This document shows, in pieces, positions 48,126 through 56,938 of a stretch of 64,000 nucleotides of DNA. The notes under the pieces are model-generated. The model was not told where the DNA came from. It saw nothing but the letters and a program-made list of their open reading frames with translations, and did no database searches. Origin of the DNA: Tardiphaga sp052076105 (GTDB lineage: Bacteria; Pseudomonadota; Alphaproteobacteria; Rhizobiales; Xanthobacteraceae); assembly GCF_052076105.1 (NCBI RefSeq), contig NZ_CP197245.1, positions 372,001-436,000 of the forward strand, read 5' to 3'. The translations under genes and the position numbers were made by a program. The first letter of the stretch is position 1. Every line of letters starts with the position of its first letter.

Positions 48126-48206
48126 GCGCCGCGAGAGCTATGACAGCCTCGTGGCGGACTCCTTGCGGCGAACCGCTATCGTGTTTTGAGCGCGAAGCCG
48201 GCTTCG

Positions 48207-49622
48207 CTACCCAACGATCGCTTTGACCTCGAGATATTCTTCAAAACCGAAAACCCCGAACTCGCGTCCGTTACCGGACTGCTTGTATCCTCCGAACGGA
48301 AGGCTGCGGTCGAATGCAGCGCCGTTGAGGTAAACGCGTCCTGCACGGATGCGATTGGCGACGGTGCGCGCCCGGTTGCGGTCACGCGATTGCACGAAGC
48401 CCGCCAGCCCGAACGGCGTGTCATTGGCGATCTCGATGGCCTCGTCCTCGCTGTCATAGCTCATGATCGACAGCACGGGACCGAACACCTCCTCGCGCGC
48501 AATTCTCATTTGCGACGTCACATCGCCGAACACCGTGGGGCGAACGTAATATCCGCGATTGAGCCCAGCCGGCCGGCCCGTTCCGCCCGTTACCAGGGTC
48601 GCGCCCTCGTCGATGCCGGACTGGATCAAATCTTGTACTTTCCCGAACTGTGACTGGCTCACCAACGGCCCCATGGTGGACGCCGGATCGAGCGGATCAC
48701 CGAGACGTATGCTGCCGACGGCCTCGCTTGCGGCAGCGAAGGCTTCGTCGCGCTGGGCGCGCGGAATCAGCATACGCGTGGGCGACTGGCAGTTCTGGCC
48801 CGCATTCGTGTAGCAGGCGTGAACGCCCTGTATCACAGCAGCTTTCAGATCGGCGTCCGGAAGGATGATATTGGCGGACTTGCCGCCCAGCTCCTGCGCA
48901 ACACGCTTGACCGAGTCGGCCGCCAGCTTGGCCACCCGGATGCCGGCGGCTGTCGATCCGGTGAATGACACCATGTCGATCTCTGGATGGGCGGCGATTG
49001 CCTCGCCCACCGTCGGACCATCGCCGTTCACCACATTGAACACACCCGCTGGAAGGCCGGCATTGTGCACGATCTCGGCGAACAGCATGGAGCTCAGCGG
49101 TGCGATCTCACTCGGCTTGAGAATGACCGTGCAGCCGGCGGCCAGCGCTGGCGCGACCTTCGAAGCCACCTGATTCAACGGCCAGTTCCACGGCGTGATC
49201 AGGCCGCAGACACCGATCGGCTCGCGGCGAACAACCCCGCCTCCCATCGGTTCCTCGAACCTGTAGTCCGCAAGCACGCGCGCAGCCTCCTCGAAATGGA
49301 ACAGCGCAACAGTCGCCTGGCGTTCTGTCGCAAAGGTGATCGGCGATCCCATTTCCAGCGTCATCATCCGCGCCAGTTCCGGCAGACGCGCCCTGAAACC
49401 TTCGATGATCCTTTGAAGATAGACGAGGCGGTCTTGCACGCTCACTTCCGAATATGTCGCGAAGGCGCGGCGGGCCGCTTGCGCGGCCCGGTCCACATCC
49501 TGGCGGGAGCCCAGGCTGATCCGCGCGAAGGCCTCCTCCGTCGCTGGATTGAAAATTTCAAGGGTTGACGGTGTGACCGGATCCACCCAGGCGCCGTCGA
49601 TATAGAACTTCAGCTTGTCCAT
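48207..49622 (-). CDS. Aldehyde dehydrogenase (NAD(P)+-dependent)
   Basis: A 471-residue ALDH-superfamily enzyme oxidising an aldehyde to an acid. The general base E244 is in VAQELGGKSANI and the nucleophile C278 is in TNAGQNCQSPTR; the cofactor motif is VSFTGSTAAGIRVAKL, and the fold loop is ITPWNWPLNQV. Normal length. A GTG at 49631 is an alternative start. It is the last gene of the accessory catabolic region read on the minus strand, 96 bases after the SDR gene; it could oxidise the semialdehyde released by an HpcH/HpaI-type retro-aldol step (inference). Confidence 0.9.
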   Translation of the reverse strand: MDKLKFYIDGAWVDPVTPSTLEIFNPATEEAFARISLGSRQDVDRAAQAARRAFATYSEVSVQDRLVYLQRIIEGFRARLPELARMMTLEMGSPITFATERQATVALFHFEEAARVLADYRFEEPMGGGVVRREPIGVCGLITPWNWPLNQVASKVAPALAAGCTVILKPSEIAPLSSMLFAEIVHNAGLPAGVFNVVNGDGPTVGEAIAAHPEIDMVSFTGSTAAGIRVAKLAADSVKRVAQELGGKSANIILPDADLKAAVIQGVHACYTNAGQNCQSPTRMLIPRAQRDEAFAAASEAVGSIRLGDPLDPASTMGPLVSQSQFGKVQDLIQSGIDEGATLVTGGTGRPAGLNRGYYVRPTVFGDVTSQMRIAREEVFGPVLSIMSYDSEDEAIEIANDTPFGLAGFVQSRDRNRARTVANRIRAGRVYLNGAAFDRSLPFGGYKQSGNGREFGVFGFEEYLEVKAIVG

Positions 49623-49718
49623 CTTCTCCACCCGTGACGCCTATGCGAGGCGTAGCCATTGTGTCCGGGGCTCGTGTCCCCGCCGTCGCTGTCTCGCTGC
49701 AACTCCCGTCGCCGCAGT

Positions 49719-50489
49719 CTAGAGATGCCGGCCCTCGTCCACGGGCACGACGATCCCCGTCGAGCTCGTCAGGTTGACGATGCAGGCCATCACCGCTCTT
49801 GCGACATCGTCCGGCGTCGTGATGCGGGCCAGCGGGAGTTTCTCCGCGACCCGCTGCAACTGTTCCCGCGTCCGCCCGGCGACGAAATCCGTATCCACGC
49901 CCGCCGGCGAGATGGAAAACACGCGGATTCTAGGCGCGAGCACTTTCGCGAGCGCAATCGTCAGCGCGTCGACGCCCGCCTTGGCGGACAGATAAGCGAG
50001 GCTGCTTCCGAGCCCGGTGCGGGCAGCAATGGACGAAATGTTCACAATGGCAGCGCCGCTGCCGCGCTCCAGCAGCGGACGGAAAGCGCGCACCATCGCG
50101 AAAGGCCCCCGCAGGTTGATGGTCACGGTACGGTCGAAGATTTCGTCGGTCAGCGCGTCGAGATCGTTGGCGGGCACAGGCGTCGTCGCGCCTCCACAAT
50201 TGACCAGCACATCGAGCCGGCCATACTCCTTCTCCACCCGCGCCGCGGCTTCGGCGATGGAGGATGGATCGTCGATCGCGATGCGCAGAGCGAGATGCCC
50301 GGTGCCCTGCAGCCCGCTCACGACATCTTCCGCCAGTTCCTTGCGGCTGTTGTAGCCGACCACGACGGCCGATCCGCCGGCGGCAAGGCGCGCCGCCGTC
50401 GCCTTGCCGATCCCGCTGCTGCCGCCCGTGACGAGGGCCACGGCGGGCGTCGATAGCGCGGGAACATCGATGCGGATCACGTCAGTCAC
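49719..50489 (-). CDS. Short-chain dehydrogenase/reductase (SDR)
   Basis: A 256-residue classical SDR. The cofactor motif ALVTGGSSGIGKATAARLAA is near residue 20. LDVLVNCGGATTP takes the place of the usual NNAG. The catalytic residues are Ser in VNISSIAART, then Tyr and Lys in SLAYLSAKAG. The N-terminus lacks an acidic NAD-selecting residue in the second strand (VVVGYNSRKE), hinting at NADPH. I use the GTG at 50489 with GGGAG upstream; the longer ATG start adds 12 unlikely residues. It is followed by the aldehyde dehydrogenase. Substrate unknown. Confidence 0.85.
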   Translation of the reverse strand: MTDVIRIDVPALSTPAVALVTGGSSGIGKATAARLAAGGSAVVVGYNSRKELAEDVVSGLQGTGHLALRIAIDDPSSIAEAAARVEKEYGRLDVLVNCGGATTPVPANDLDALTDEIFDRTVTINLRGPFAMVRAFRPLLERGSGAAIVNISSIAARTGLGSSLAYLSAKAGVDALTIALAKVLAPRIRVFSISPAGVDTDFVAGRTREQLQRVAEKLPLARITTPDDVARAVMACIVNLTSSTGIVVPVDEGRHL

Positions 50490-50570
50490 TTCATCACTCC
50501 CGATCGTCAGGCGACATGCCTGCACTCAGCGCAAGCAGGACAGCGCGACACCGCGTCCTGCCGCTCCTTG

Positions 50571-51539
50571 CTACATTGCGATTTTTGCCGCCTCGATCAC
50601 CGGCCGCCACTTGGCGAGTTCGGCCGCGACGAATGCCTTGAGATCGTCCGGCGATCCGCCGACGCCCAGCAATGCGTTCTGCGCGAGAATAGCCTTCCCC
50701 TTTTCACTCTGGAGAAAGCTGTTCACGATGCTGTTCAACTTGGCGACGATCTCGGGCGGCGTTCCGGTCGGCGCGACCATGGCGTACCACGCTGATGCCT
50801 CGAAGCCCTTGAAGCCCGTCTCCTGCACTGTCGGCACGGCAGGCAGTTGCGCGGCGCGCTGGCTGGTCGTGACGGCAAGCGCCTGAATTTTTCCGGAGCT
50901 GACCAGCGGCACATAGGTCGGCATGAAATCGATGGCGACATCAATCTGGCCGCCGAGCAAATCCGTCATCAGCGGCGATGTACCGCGATACGGCACATTG
51001 GTCATCTTGACGCCGACGGACCTCTGCACCAGTTCCGACGTGATGTGTCCGAGCGTGCCGTTGCCGGGATGTCCCACATTGACCTTGTCGGGATTCTGCT
51101 TCGCATAAGCGATCAGCTCTTCGAATGTCTTCGCCGGAAATTCGGCGCGCGTCGTCACAATGAGCGGAGACTTGGCGACGAGAACGACCGGCGTGAAATC
51201 CTTTTCGGAATCATAGGTCATCCCTTTATACATCAGCTTGTTGAGCGCAATCGGCGCAGGCGTGCCGAACAGCAGCGTGTAGCCGTCAGCGCTCGCCTTG
51301 GCCACGGCGGCACCACCGATGCTGCCACCTGCCCCCGCACGATTGTCGACAATGAACTGCTTGCCGAGCGCCTCGCTCAACGCCTGACCGACGGCGCGCG
51401 CGAGCGTGTCGACGGCGGATCCTGCGGGAAACGGCACGATCATGGTGACCGTCCGCTCCGGCCATCCTTGCGCGACAGCACTGTGAATGGGCGTCAAAGC
51501 GAACACGAGACCGCACAGGCCAGCTATCAATGCACGCAT
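50571..51539 (-). CDS. Orphan Bug/TctC-type periplasmic solute-binding protein
   Basis: A 322-residue periplasmic binding protein. The signal peptide ends near IHSAVAQG. The Bug-family start PERTVTMIVPFPAGSAVDTL is followed by VDNRAGAGGSIGGAAVAKA and PYRGTSPLMTDLLGGQIDVA. Such proteins bind carboxylates, aromatic acids, nicotinate and similar anions. No TctA or TctB membrane subunits lie in the window, so it is an orphan that must share a permease encoded elsewhere or act as a sensor partner. It lies 81 bases before the SDR gene on the same strand. Confidence 0.9.
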   Translation of the reverse strand: MRALIAGLCGLVFALTPIHSAVAQGWPERTVTMIVPFPAGSAVDTLARAVGQALSEALGKQFIVDNRAGAGGSIGGAAVAKASADGYTLLFGTPAPIALNKLMYKGMTYDSEKDFTPVVLVAKSPLIVTTRAEFPAKTFEELIAYAKQNPDKVNVGHPGNGTLGHITSELVQRSVGVKMTNVPYRGTSPLMTDLLGGQIDVAIDFMPTYVPLVSSGKIQALAVTTSQRAAQLPAVPTVQETGFKGFEASAWYAMVAPTGTPPEIVAKLNSIVNSFLQSEKGKAILAQNALLGVGGSPDDLKAFVAAELAKWRPVIEAAKIAM

Positions 51540-51701
51540 GTTTCCTCCGATTTTATGCGCAGGCTGTGCCCGCTTGTTCGGCGCCGTCTTCCGCAGCGCT
51601 TTCCCTGTTCGATGTCCTACAATTAAACCGCCATCGAAGTTGCGGAATGTGCCGCCGTTCCGCTGTACGGCACGGCTTGCTCACGCGCTTGCGTGAACAG
51701 T

Positions 51702-51723
51702 CCCCCGGCAGACCTGCCGGGGG
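51702..51723. terminator. Hairpin terminator downstream of the porin
   Basis: A 9-bp stem CCCCCGGCA / TGCCGGGGG with loop GACC lies 38 bases after the porin stop. The T-rich side (CCTTTGTTTT) is on the plus strand, so termination is clearer for plus-strand transcripts; on the minus strand it is a strong stem without a T-run. A smaller hairpin TCACGC-GCTT-GCGTGA (51681-51696) sits beside it. Confidence 0.6.
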
Positions 51724-51760
51724 CCTTTGTTTTCAACACCGATCCGGTGGTCGATCAGGC

Positions 51761-53287
51761 TCAGAACGATCGCAGGATCTGAACCGCGCCGTTGTAGAGG
51801 TTCTGATCGCGGATGGCGTAGGATGTGCCGGCTGGCTTGCCGACGACGTTGCCGGTGTAGGTACCACCCAGGTTTTGATCCAGGCGGCTGTAGATGAATT
51901 CCGCCGAGAGCGTCAGATTCTGAACGGGCGTCCAGGCTGTTCTGGTGCCGACCTGCGTGGTGGCAAAGTCGAAGTTGTTGGTGGTCCCGGACAGAACGCC
52001 AGCAGACGAAGCCGCTGCCGAGGACGAACTGGTGCCGAACCCCCGCGTCGTCGAAGCGAAGGCTCCAGCCAACAGAGCGTTGCCCGCGTCGCCGTAAGAG
52101 ATGTGGCTGTAGTTGGCGAACAGAGAGGTGCGCCACGCCGGGTTCCAGTAGTGCTCGAAGAAACCGCTGACTTCCCAGGCCGAGCTCTGCACGATCTGGC
52201 CGCCGGGCGCATAGACGCCATCGAGAACGTAGCCGAAGCCAACCGTGTTGCCATCGAACTTGGCGAACCGCCCGCCGCCCAGCGTATCGACGGTGCCCGC
52301 GAAGACGTATTTCGCGGCGCCCTTGGCATAGGAAGCTTCCAGCTTGAGGCTGTCGCCCGCGCCGGTAGGCAGATTCTTGAACTCGACAGCACCACTCACA
52401 GCGAAGCCATAGGCATCGTCCGGGTGGCCCGAGGGTTCATTGGTGTAATATTGAGCTGTCGCCTGATGCAGGGCTGCGGCGAAATGCAGCGTGCCCCATG
52501 CCTGATCGAGGCGCAGGTTGCCGACAACGTCCGGCATATGGTTGCCGCCGGTGGCATTGCCGAGGAACGTGTTCGACGACGAACCGTAGAATGCGCCGGT
52601 GAACTGCGAGGCACCGGGCGCCACGATGAACGTGTTCACGTTCCACAGGCCGGCATTGCGATAGGGCGATGCATTCTCGAGCGAGATGGTGCCGGAGACG
52701 CCGTTTCCGAACGACGCCGTATAGGCCAGCTGCGGGATGCCAGTCGCGTTGTTGGAGCCCGCGAAGAAACCGGAGGCAATGGTCGGCTTGGCGAGCGCCC
52801 ATTGCGGGTCGAACTGCGAGACGGCCTTACCGAAGGTGAAACCTGCGAACTGGATGAACGCGAAATCCACCTCGACGAAGCCGCCGGCGATGCTTTCACG
52901 TCCCTGCGCGAAGTCGAAATGAATGTTGGAGAATGTGCGAAGCAGACCATATTCGGTCGCCGTGCGCGTATCCGTGGTCAGCGTCAGGCGCGGCTTGGTG
53001 TTGAAGTAATCTTTTGTGTAGAGATTGTTGCCGCCAGCGCCGCCGAACCAGTACGGCACATCATAATTGCTCGTGGCATTGAATGCGGTATCGATGCGAA
53101 GTGCACCGCCGATCTTGATGCAGGTGTCGGTGCCCGGGATGTAATAGAAGCCCGCGCCGTAAAGCGAACAGATCTTCACATATTCGACCGCCTTGGCCTT
53201 CACCGGCAGATCGGCTGCATGTGCAGCGCCGATCGCGAGAATTCCTGCCGCCGAGCCGAGAACAAGAGTCTTGATAGTCGTCGTCAT
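51761..53287 (-). CDS. Alphaproteobacterial major porin (Porin_2 family)
   Basis: A 508-residue outer-membrane porin. The signal peptide is IKTLVLGSAAGILAIGAAHA-A, and the mature start is DLPVKAKAVEYVKICSLYGA followed by GFYYIPGTDTCIKIGGALRI, the hallmark of rhizobial porins with two cysteines. The body is a glycine- and aromatic-rich beta barrel; a Ser/Ala-rich loop (TSSSSAAASSAGVLSGTTNN) lies near residue 430. The C-terminus ends in F (VQILRSF), as outer-membrane assembly needs. It has its own likely promoter at 53391-53420. Location inside the catabolic region suggests import of the pathway substrate, although general porins are also plausible. Confidence 0.92.
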   Translation of the reverse strand: MTTTIKTLVLGSAAGILAIGAAHAADLPVKAKAVEYVKICSLYGAGFYYIPGTDTCIKIGGALRIDTAFNATSNYDVPYWFGGAGGNNLYTKDYFNTKPRLTLTTDTRTATEYGLLRTFSNIHFDFAQGRESIAGGFVEVDFAFIQFAGFTFGKAVSQFDPQWALAKPTIASGFFAGSNNATGIPQLAYTASFGNGVSGTISLENASPYRNAGLWNVNTFIVAPGASQFTGAFYGSSSNTFLGNATGGNHMPDVVGNLRLDQAWGTLHFAAALHQATAQYYTNEPSGHPDDAYGFAVSGAVEFKNLPTGAGDSLKLEASYAKGAAKYVFAGTVDTLGGGRFAKFDGNTVGFGYVLDGVYAPGGQIVQSSAWEVSGFFEHYWNPAWRTSLFANYSHISYGDAGNALLAGAFASTTRGFGTSSSSAAASSAGVLSGTTNNFDFATTQVGTRTAWTPVQNLTLSAEFIYSRLDQNLGGTYTGNVVGKPAGTSYAIRDQNLYNGAVQILRSF

Positions 53288-53786
53288 TATAGCCCTCCGA
53301 ATTGCCTTCGTTTCCTCAGTTAAATCTTACTTGGCCGCGCATCGCCGGCTCGCACTCATTGTTCGCGAGCGCGTAACACTGTTTTGATATAAGATATTGA
53401 TGAGATGATCAGTCTGTCAACGACGACGGCGAATTCCCGACCGATGATGAACGGAGTGTGTCATTCGCGTTGCATTGACGCACAAATGAAGGGCGCCGTT
53501 TCGTCTTCGCGAACAACTATCAAAACTCATGCGCGCTGCGCGTCGAGAACGACGATCGCGAGGCCACCAATGGAGCTCGTATTGCCTCGCTGCAACGGTG
53601 CCAGCGATCGCTTTTAGTGAGTCGCTCTGCAAATGCAGCGCGTGCCACGGCTCGCGCACGCGCGGTGATATCATCAGGTGTATACGGCCGCGGTCCGACA
53701 TGGTCGGCGTATGAATGCCGCCCTTATTGTCGAGCCTGCGTCATTTGGTCCCGCAGCGGATGCGGACTACAGTTCGACGCATCCTG
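53288..53786 (-). other. 499-base intergenic region upstream of the porin
   Basis: No gene is supported. The first about 130 bases are AT-rich and hold the likely porin promoter. The rest has only short, low-quality open frames with biased composition (Arg/Ser/Ala-rich). I see no repeat of families A-D. Confidence 0.5.
53391..53420 (-). promoter_or_regulatory. Likely sigma-70-type promoter of the porin gene
   Basis: On the minus strand TTGACA (53420-53415) is followed after 18 bases by TATCTT (53396-53391). The -35 hexamer is perfect and the -10 matches four of six. It lies about 100 bases before the porin start codon, in a locally AT-rich segment. Confidence 0.45.
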
Positions 53787-54557
53787 TCAGCTCACCCCGC
53801 CATCGGCGATGATCGTTCGCCCGGTCAGCCATTTCGCGTCCGGCGACGCCAGAAACAGCGCGACACCGGCGATGTCGTCGGTCTGCCCGATGCGTCCGAG
53901 TGGCGTCATCGCCGCGATCCCCGCGCCGCGCTCGGCCAGGATCTGCGTCGTCATGTCAGTTTCGATCACACCAGGCGCGATCGTGTTGACTGTGATCCCG
54001 CGCGGGCCGAATTCCTTGGCGAGCGCATGCGACAGGGCAGCCACCGCCGCCTTGGAGGCCGCATAGATCGAAGTGGTCGGGATTGGCCGGGTAGCGAGCG
54101 CGGAGGAGAAGTTGATGATGCGTCCACCCGGCGCGGCCAGATGCGGGAGCGCCGCCTGAATGACCGCGATCGTGCCAAGGACATTGGTATCGAAGGTGGC
54201 GCGGAATAGTTCGGAGTCGATCGCCTCGAACGGCCGATATTCCGCGATACCGGCGCAATTCACCAAGATATCGAGATGACCGAACCGGGCGATGACCTGC
54301 GCGATCATTGCTCGCGCATCGTCCGGATTGGAAATGTCACCGGCAACGCCGATGCCTTGCGCTCCCAATGCGGCGATATCACCGAGTACCGCATGTGCCG
54401 CTGCAGATTCATGGCGGTAGCCGATCGCCACGCGACTGCCCACGCCGGCAAATCGCCGTGCGATCGCAGCTCCCATCCCGCGCGAGCCGCCCGTGACCAG
54501 CACGACCTTGTCGCGCAACGAATCCCGGTCGGAATGCCCTTGATCGCTGGTGCTCAT
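53787..54557 (-). CDS. Short-chain dehydrogenase/reductase (FabG-like SDR)
   Basis: A 256-residue SDR. The cofactor motif is VVLVTGGSRGMGAAIARRFA; a basic RVAIGYRHES suggests NADPH. LDILVNCAGIAEYRP and the catalytic NFSSALATRP (Ser), SIYAASKAAVAALS (Tyr, Lys) follow, with the C-terminal WLTGRTIIADGGVS. The start at 54557 overlaps the upstream flavoprotein stop by four bases (ATGA), so it is the last gene of the long catabolic operon. It resembles 3-oxoacyl-ACP reductase, but the context suggests a catabolic alcohol or ketone step. Confidence 0.88.
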   Translation of the reverse strand: MSTSDQGHSDRDSLRDKVVLVTGGSRGMGAAIARRFAGVGSRVAIGYRHESAAAHAVLGDIAALGAQGIGVAGDISNPDDARAMIAQVIARFGHLDILVNCAGIAEYRPFEAIDSELFRATFDTNVLGTIAVIQAALPHLAAPGGRIINFSSALATRPIPTTSIYAASKAAVAALSHALAKEFGPRGITVNTIAPGVIETDMTTQILAERGAGIAAMTPLGRIGQTDDIAGVALFLASPDAKWLTGRTIIADGGVS

Positions 54558-55252
54558 GATCTGCCTGCTGCGGTGAGAGTGACTGCTGTGATGCTGGCAT
54601 GCGACGCCGTGTCTTCGACTGCCTGCTGCAATCGCATGATCCATTGCCGCAGATACAAGTCGCGGCCTTCGGCATCGACACGCGGCGCTGCGTAAGCGAC
54701 GAACGGTTCAAGAGCTGTCATGCCGAGATACTCGATCATCAGGCGCTGTGCCGGCCACAGCACGGTCTGGATATCGCCATAGGCATCGCCAGCCGAAAAC
54801 CGTTGCTGGGTGCCGCCGGTGCTGAGGCATAGTAGCCCGCGCTTGTCGGGAAAGAAGCCACTGGCAAAGCGGCGGCCGTCGGCATAGGCGAACCCATAAG
54901 CGAGTACGCGGTCGAACCAGCCTTTCAGAATGGCGGGCATTCCGCCCCACCAGATCGGGTAGAGCCAGACGACAAGATCGGCGTCGCGAAAGCGTTTCTG
55001 CTCACGCACGAGGTCGGCCGCAAAGCCATCGTTCCCATACGCATGGGCTTGCTCGGTCTGATAGTGAAACCGCTCCGCGTTCGCCACGGCATTGAAGTCG
55101 TGCCGGCCGGCGACTGGATCGAATTGCTCGGCATAGAGATCGGACACCACTACCGTGTGGCCAGCCTGCCGCAGCGTCGCGACACCGGCATCCTTCAGGG
55201 CGCCAGTGAACGACGTTGGCTCGGGATGTGCGTAGACCATCAAGACATTCAT
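54554..55252 (-). CDS. NAD(P)H:quinone oxidoreductase-like flavodoxin-fold protein
   Basis: A 232-residue flavodoxin-fold FMN/FAD protein of the NQO/MdaB/KefF type. Flavin-binding residues are in NVLMVYAHPEPTSFTGALKD; the characteristic LYPIWWGGMPAILKGWFDRV is followed by FAYADGRRFASGFFPDKRGL and STGGTQQ. These enzymes reduce quinones or other electrophiles by two electrons. It is 30 bases after livH and overlaps the SDR gene by four, so it belongs to the operon. It may reduce an intermediate or a quinone formed from an aromatic substrate (inference). Confidence 0.88.
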   Translation of the reverse strand: MNVLMVYAHPEPTSFTGALKDAGVATLRQAGHTVVVSDLYAEQFDPVAGRHDFNAVANAERFHYQTEQAHAYGNDGFAADLVREQKRFRDADLVVWLYPIWWGGMPAILKGWFDRVLAYGFAYADGRRFASGFFPDKRGLLCLSTGGTQQRFSAGDAYGDIQTVLWPAQRLMIEYLGMTALEPFVAYAAPRVDAEGRDLYLRQWIMRLQQAVEDTASHASITAVTLTAAGRS

Positions 55253-55282
55253 CGCGATACTCTCATCGGCATCTGCCTCGGA

Positions 55283-56170
55283 TCAGGCGCTCTTCGCCCT
55301 GCCGGCGAACAATCCACTCGGGAAGAACAGGAGGACGATGAGCAGCACCGTCAGTGCCACGATGTTCTTGAAGCCGGCGCCGAAGAACACGATGGCGCCG
55401 GACTGGATGACACCGAGAAAGATGCCGCCGACCAGCGCTGCTGGCGCACTCCCGAAGCCCCCGATGATCGCCGCGATGAAGCCGTTGATGCCGAACGGGC
55501 CGCCGACGCTGTAGGCCGTATATTGCGTCGGCGTGATGAGAATGCCGGCGGCTGCACCAAGCGCGGCGCTGAGTGCAAAGGACACGATCAGCATGCGCTC
55601 GACGGGAATGCCCAGCAGTGCTGCCGCCTCGCGATTCTGCGAACAGGCTCGCAGCGCCCGCCCCATCCGCGTGCGATTGAAGAACTGCGTCAGAGCGAAC
55701 ACCATCAAGGCCCCGCATCCGAGCACCCAGAACAGCTGATAGCCGATCGCGATCGGCCCGATCTTCAGCGGTCCGCCGGAGGTGAATTCCGGATAGGTCC
55801 GTGGTTGATCGCCCAGAGTGAGTATGACGACCTGCTCGATCAGAAGCTGGATGGCCAGAGTCGCGAGAATAATCGCGAACAACGGCGCCTTGCGACGCCA
55901 CATCGGATTGATGATGGCAATCTGGACCAGCACGCCGATGCCCGCAACCAGGATCGTGGAGAGCACCGCCGAGACGTAAATCGGCAGTCCGAATTGCGTC
56001 AGCAGCGTATGTGCGAACATGCCGCCGAGCATGACGAACACGCCCTGCGCGAAATTGACGATGCCGCTGGCATTGTAGATGACGCAAAATCCGATCGCGA
56101 CCAATCCGTAGATCAGTCCGATACCGACGCCGTTGACGAGGCTCTGGACGAGTTCGACTGCGCTAGGCAT
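55283..56170 (-). CDS. Branched-chain-type ABC permease (LivH-like), second system
   Basis: A 295-residue permease with VNGVGIGLIYGLVAIGFCVI and YNASGIVNFAQGVFVMLGGM, the LivH signature, the coupling loop LRACSQNREAAALLGIPVER, and the end LLFFPSGLFAGR. It overlaps livG by eight bases. This paralogous system has its own binding protein and ATPases in the same operon, in the order K-F-M-G-H, unlike the 38743-43314 operon (K-H-M-G-F). Confidence 0.92.
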   Translation of the reverse strand: MPSAVELVQSLVNGVGIGLIYGLVAIGFCVIYNASGIVNFAQGVFVMLGGMFAHTLLTQFGLPIYVSAVLSTILVAGIGVLVQIAIINPMWRRKAPLFAIILATLAIQLLIEQVVILTLGDQPRTYPEFTSGGPLKIGPIAIGYQLFWVLGCGALMVFALTQFFNRTRMGRALRACSQNREAAALLGIPVERMLIVSFALSAALGAAAGILITPTQYTAYSVGGPFGINGFIAAIIGGFGSAPAALVGGIFLGVIQSGAIVFFGAGFKNIVALTVLLIVLLFFPSGLFAGRAKSA

Positions 56171-56936
56171 GTGCTGCCTCCTCTACGCCGAGATAGGCGG
56201 CAATGACTTCGGGATGAACCTTGATTTCGTCCGGCGTGCCTTCGGCAATTTTTCGGCCGAAATCGAGCACGGCGATCCGGTGTGCGATCCGCGTGACCAG
56301 ACCGACATCGTGCTCGATCAGCAGCACCGTGGTGCCCTGGCGATTGATCTTCTGGATGATATGCGCGAGCCCATCGGTCTCCTGCGTATTGAGCCCGGCG
56401 GCCGGCTCGTCGAGCAAGAGAAGTCGCGGCCTAGATGCCAGTGCGCGCGCGACTTCAAGCAGACGTTGCTGGCCATAGGGCAGCAGCTCGGCATCGAGAT
56501 CGGCCTGCGCGCCGAGCCCGACGAAATCGAGCAGTTCGCGCGCCCGTTCATGAACCTCGGCTTCCTGCCGGCGAAACCAGGACGGCCGCAGCAGCGCAGC
56601 GGCGACGCCGCCCCGGGTGGCCAGGTGGCAGCCAACCTCGACATTCTCGGCAACGGACATGCCTTTGAACAACTGCACGAGCTGAAACGTCCGGATCAGC
56701 CCCATGGCGGCGATCTGATCCTGGCGCATGCGCGTGGTGTCGCGTCCATCGAAGGCGATTCTTCCCGAGGTGGAATTCAGGAAGCCGGAGATCATGCTGA
56801 AGAATGTGGTCTTGCCCGCACCGTTCGGGCCGATGACCGCGAACAGGCTGCCCTGGGGGACTTCGAGATCGATCTCGTTATTGGCGAGCAGCCCGCCGAA
56901 ACGCTTGGTCAGACCTTTGACCTTGAGGAGAGCCAT
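56163..56936 (-). CDS. Branched-chain-type ABC ATPase (LivG-like), second system
   Basis: A 257-residue ATPase with Walker A IGPNGAGKTTFFS, LivG-type IRTFQLVQLFKGMSVAENVE, signature LPYGQQRLLEVARALASRPR, and Walker B LLLLDEPAAGLN. The ATG at 56936 follows GGGGAGG; a GTG two codons earlier would overlap livM slightly. It begins two bases after livM ends and overlaps livH by eight. Confidence 0.92.
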   Translation of the reverse strand: MALLKVKGLTKRFGGLLANNEIDLEVPQGSLFAVIGPNGAGKTTFFSMISGFLNSTSGRIAFDGRDTTRMRQDQIAAMGLIRTFQLVQLFKGMSVAENVEVGCHLATRGGVAAALLRPSWFRRQEAEVHERARELLDFVGLGAQADLDAELLPYGQQRLLEVARALASRPRLLLLDEPAAGLNTQETDGLAHIIQKINRQGTTVLLIEHDVGLVTRIAHRIAVLDFGRKIAEGTPDEIKVHPEVIAAYLGVEEAAHA

Positions 56937-56938
56937 CG

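Larger units (their letters stand above)
47809..48206. other. 398-base intergenic region with tRNA-like fragment and GC hairpin
   Basis: No gene is supported here. It contains a tRNA 3'-end-like fragment (48017-48050) and a long GC palindrome (48087-48125), each listed separately. The left part must hold the sirtuin promoter. Open frames over it are antisense extensions of the sirtuin gene. Confidence 0.6.

Noticed and set aside
51530..53323. A 597-codon plus-strand open frame opposite the porin
   Set aside because: It is a mirror of the porin's codon bias. The minus-strand porin has a signal peptide, family signatures and a terminal F; the antisense product is Arg/Glu/Gly-rich with no recognisable domain.
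53405..53714. Small open frames in the porin upstream region
   Set aside because: Biased Arg/Ser/Ala composition, no ribosome-binding sites of note, mutual overlap on both strands, and no recognisable domain.
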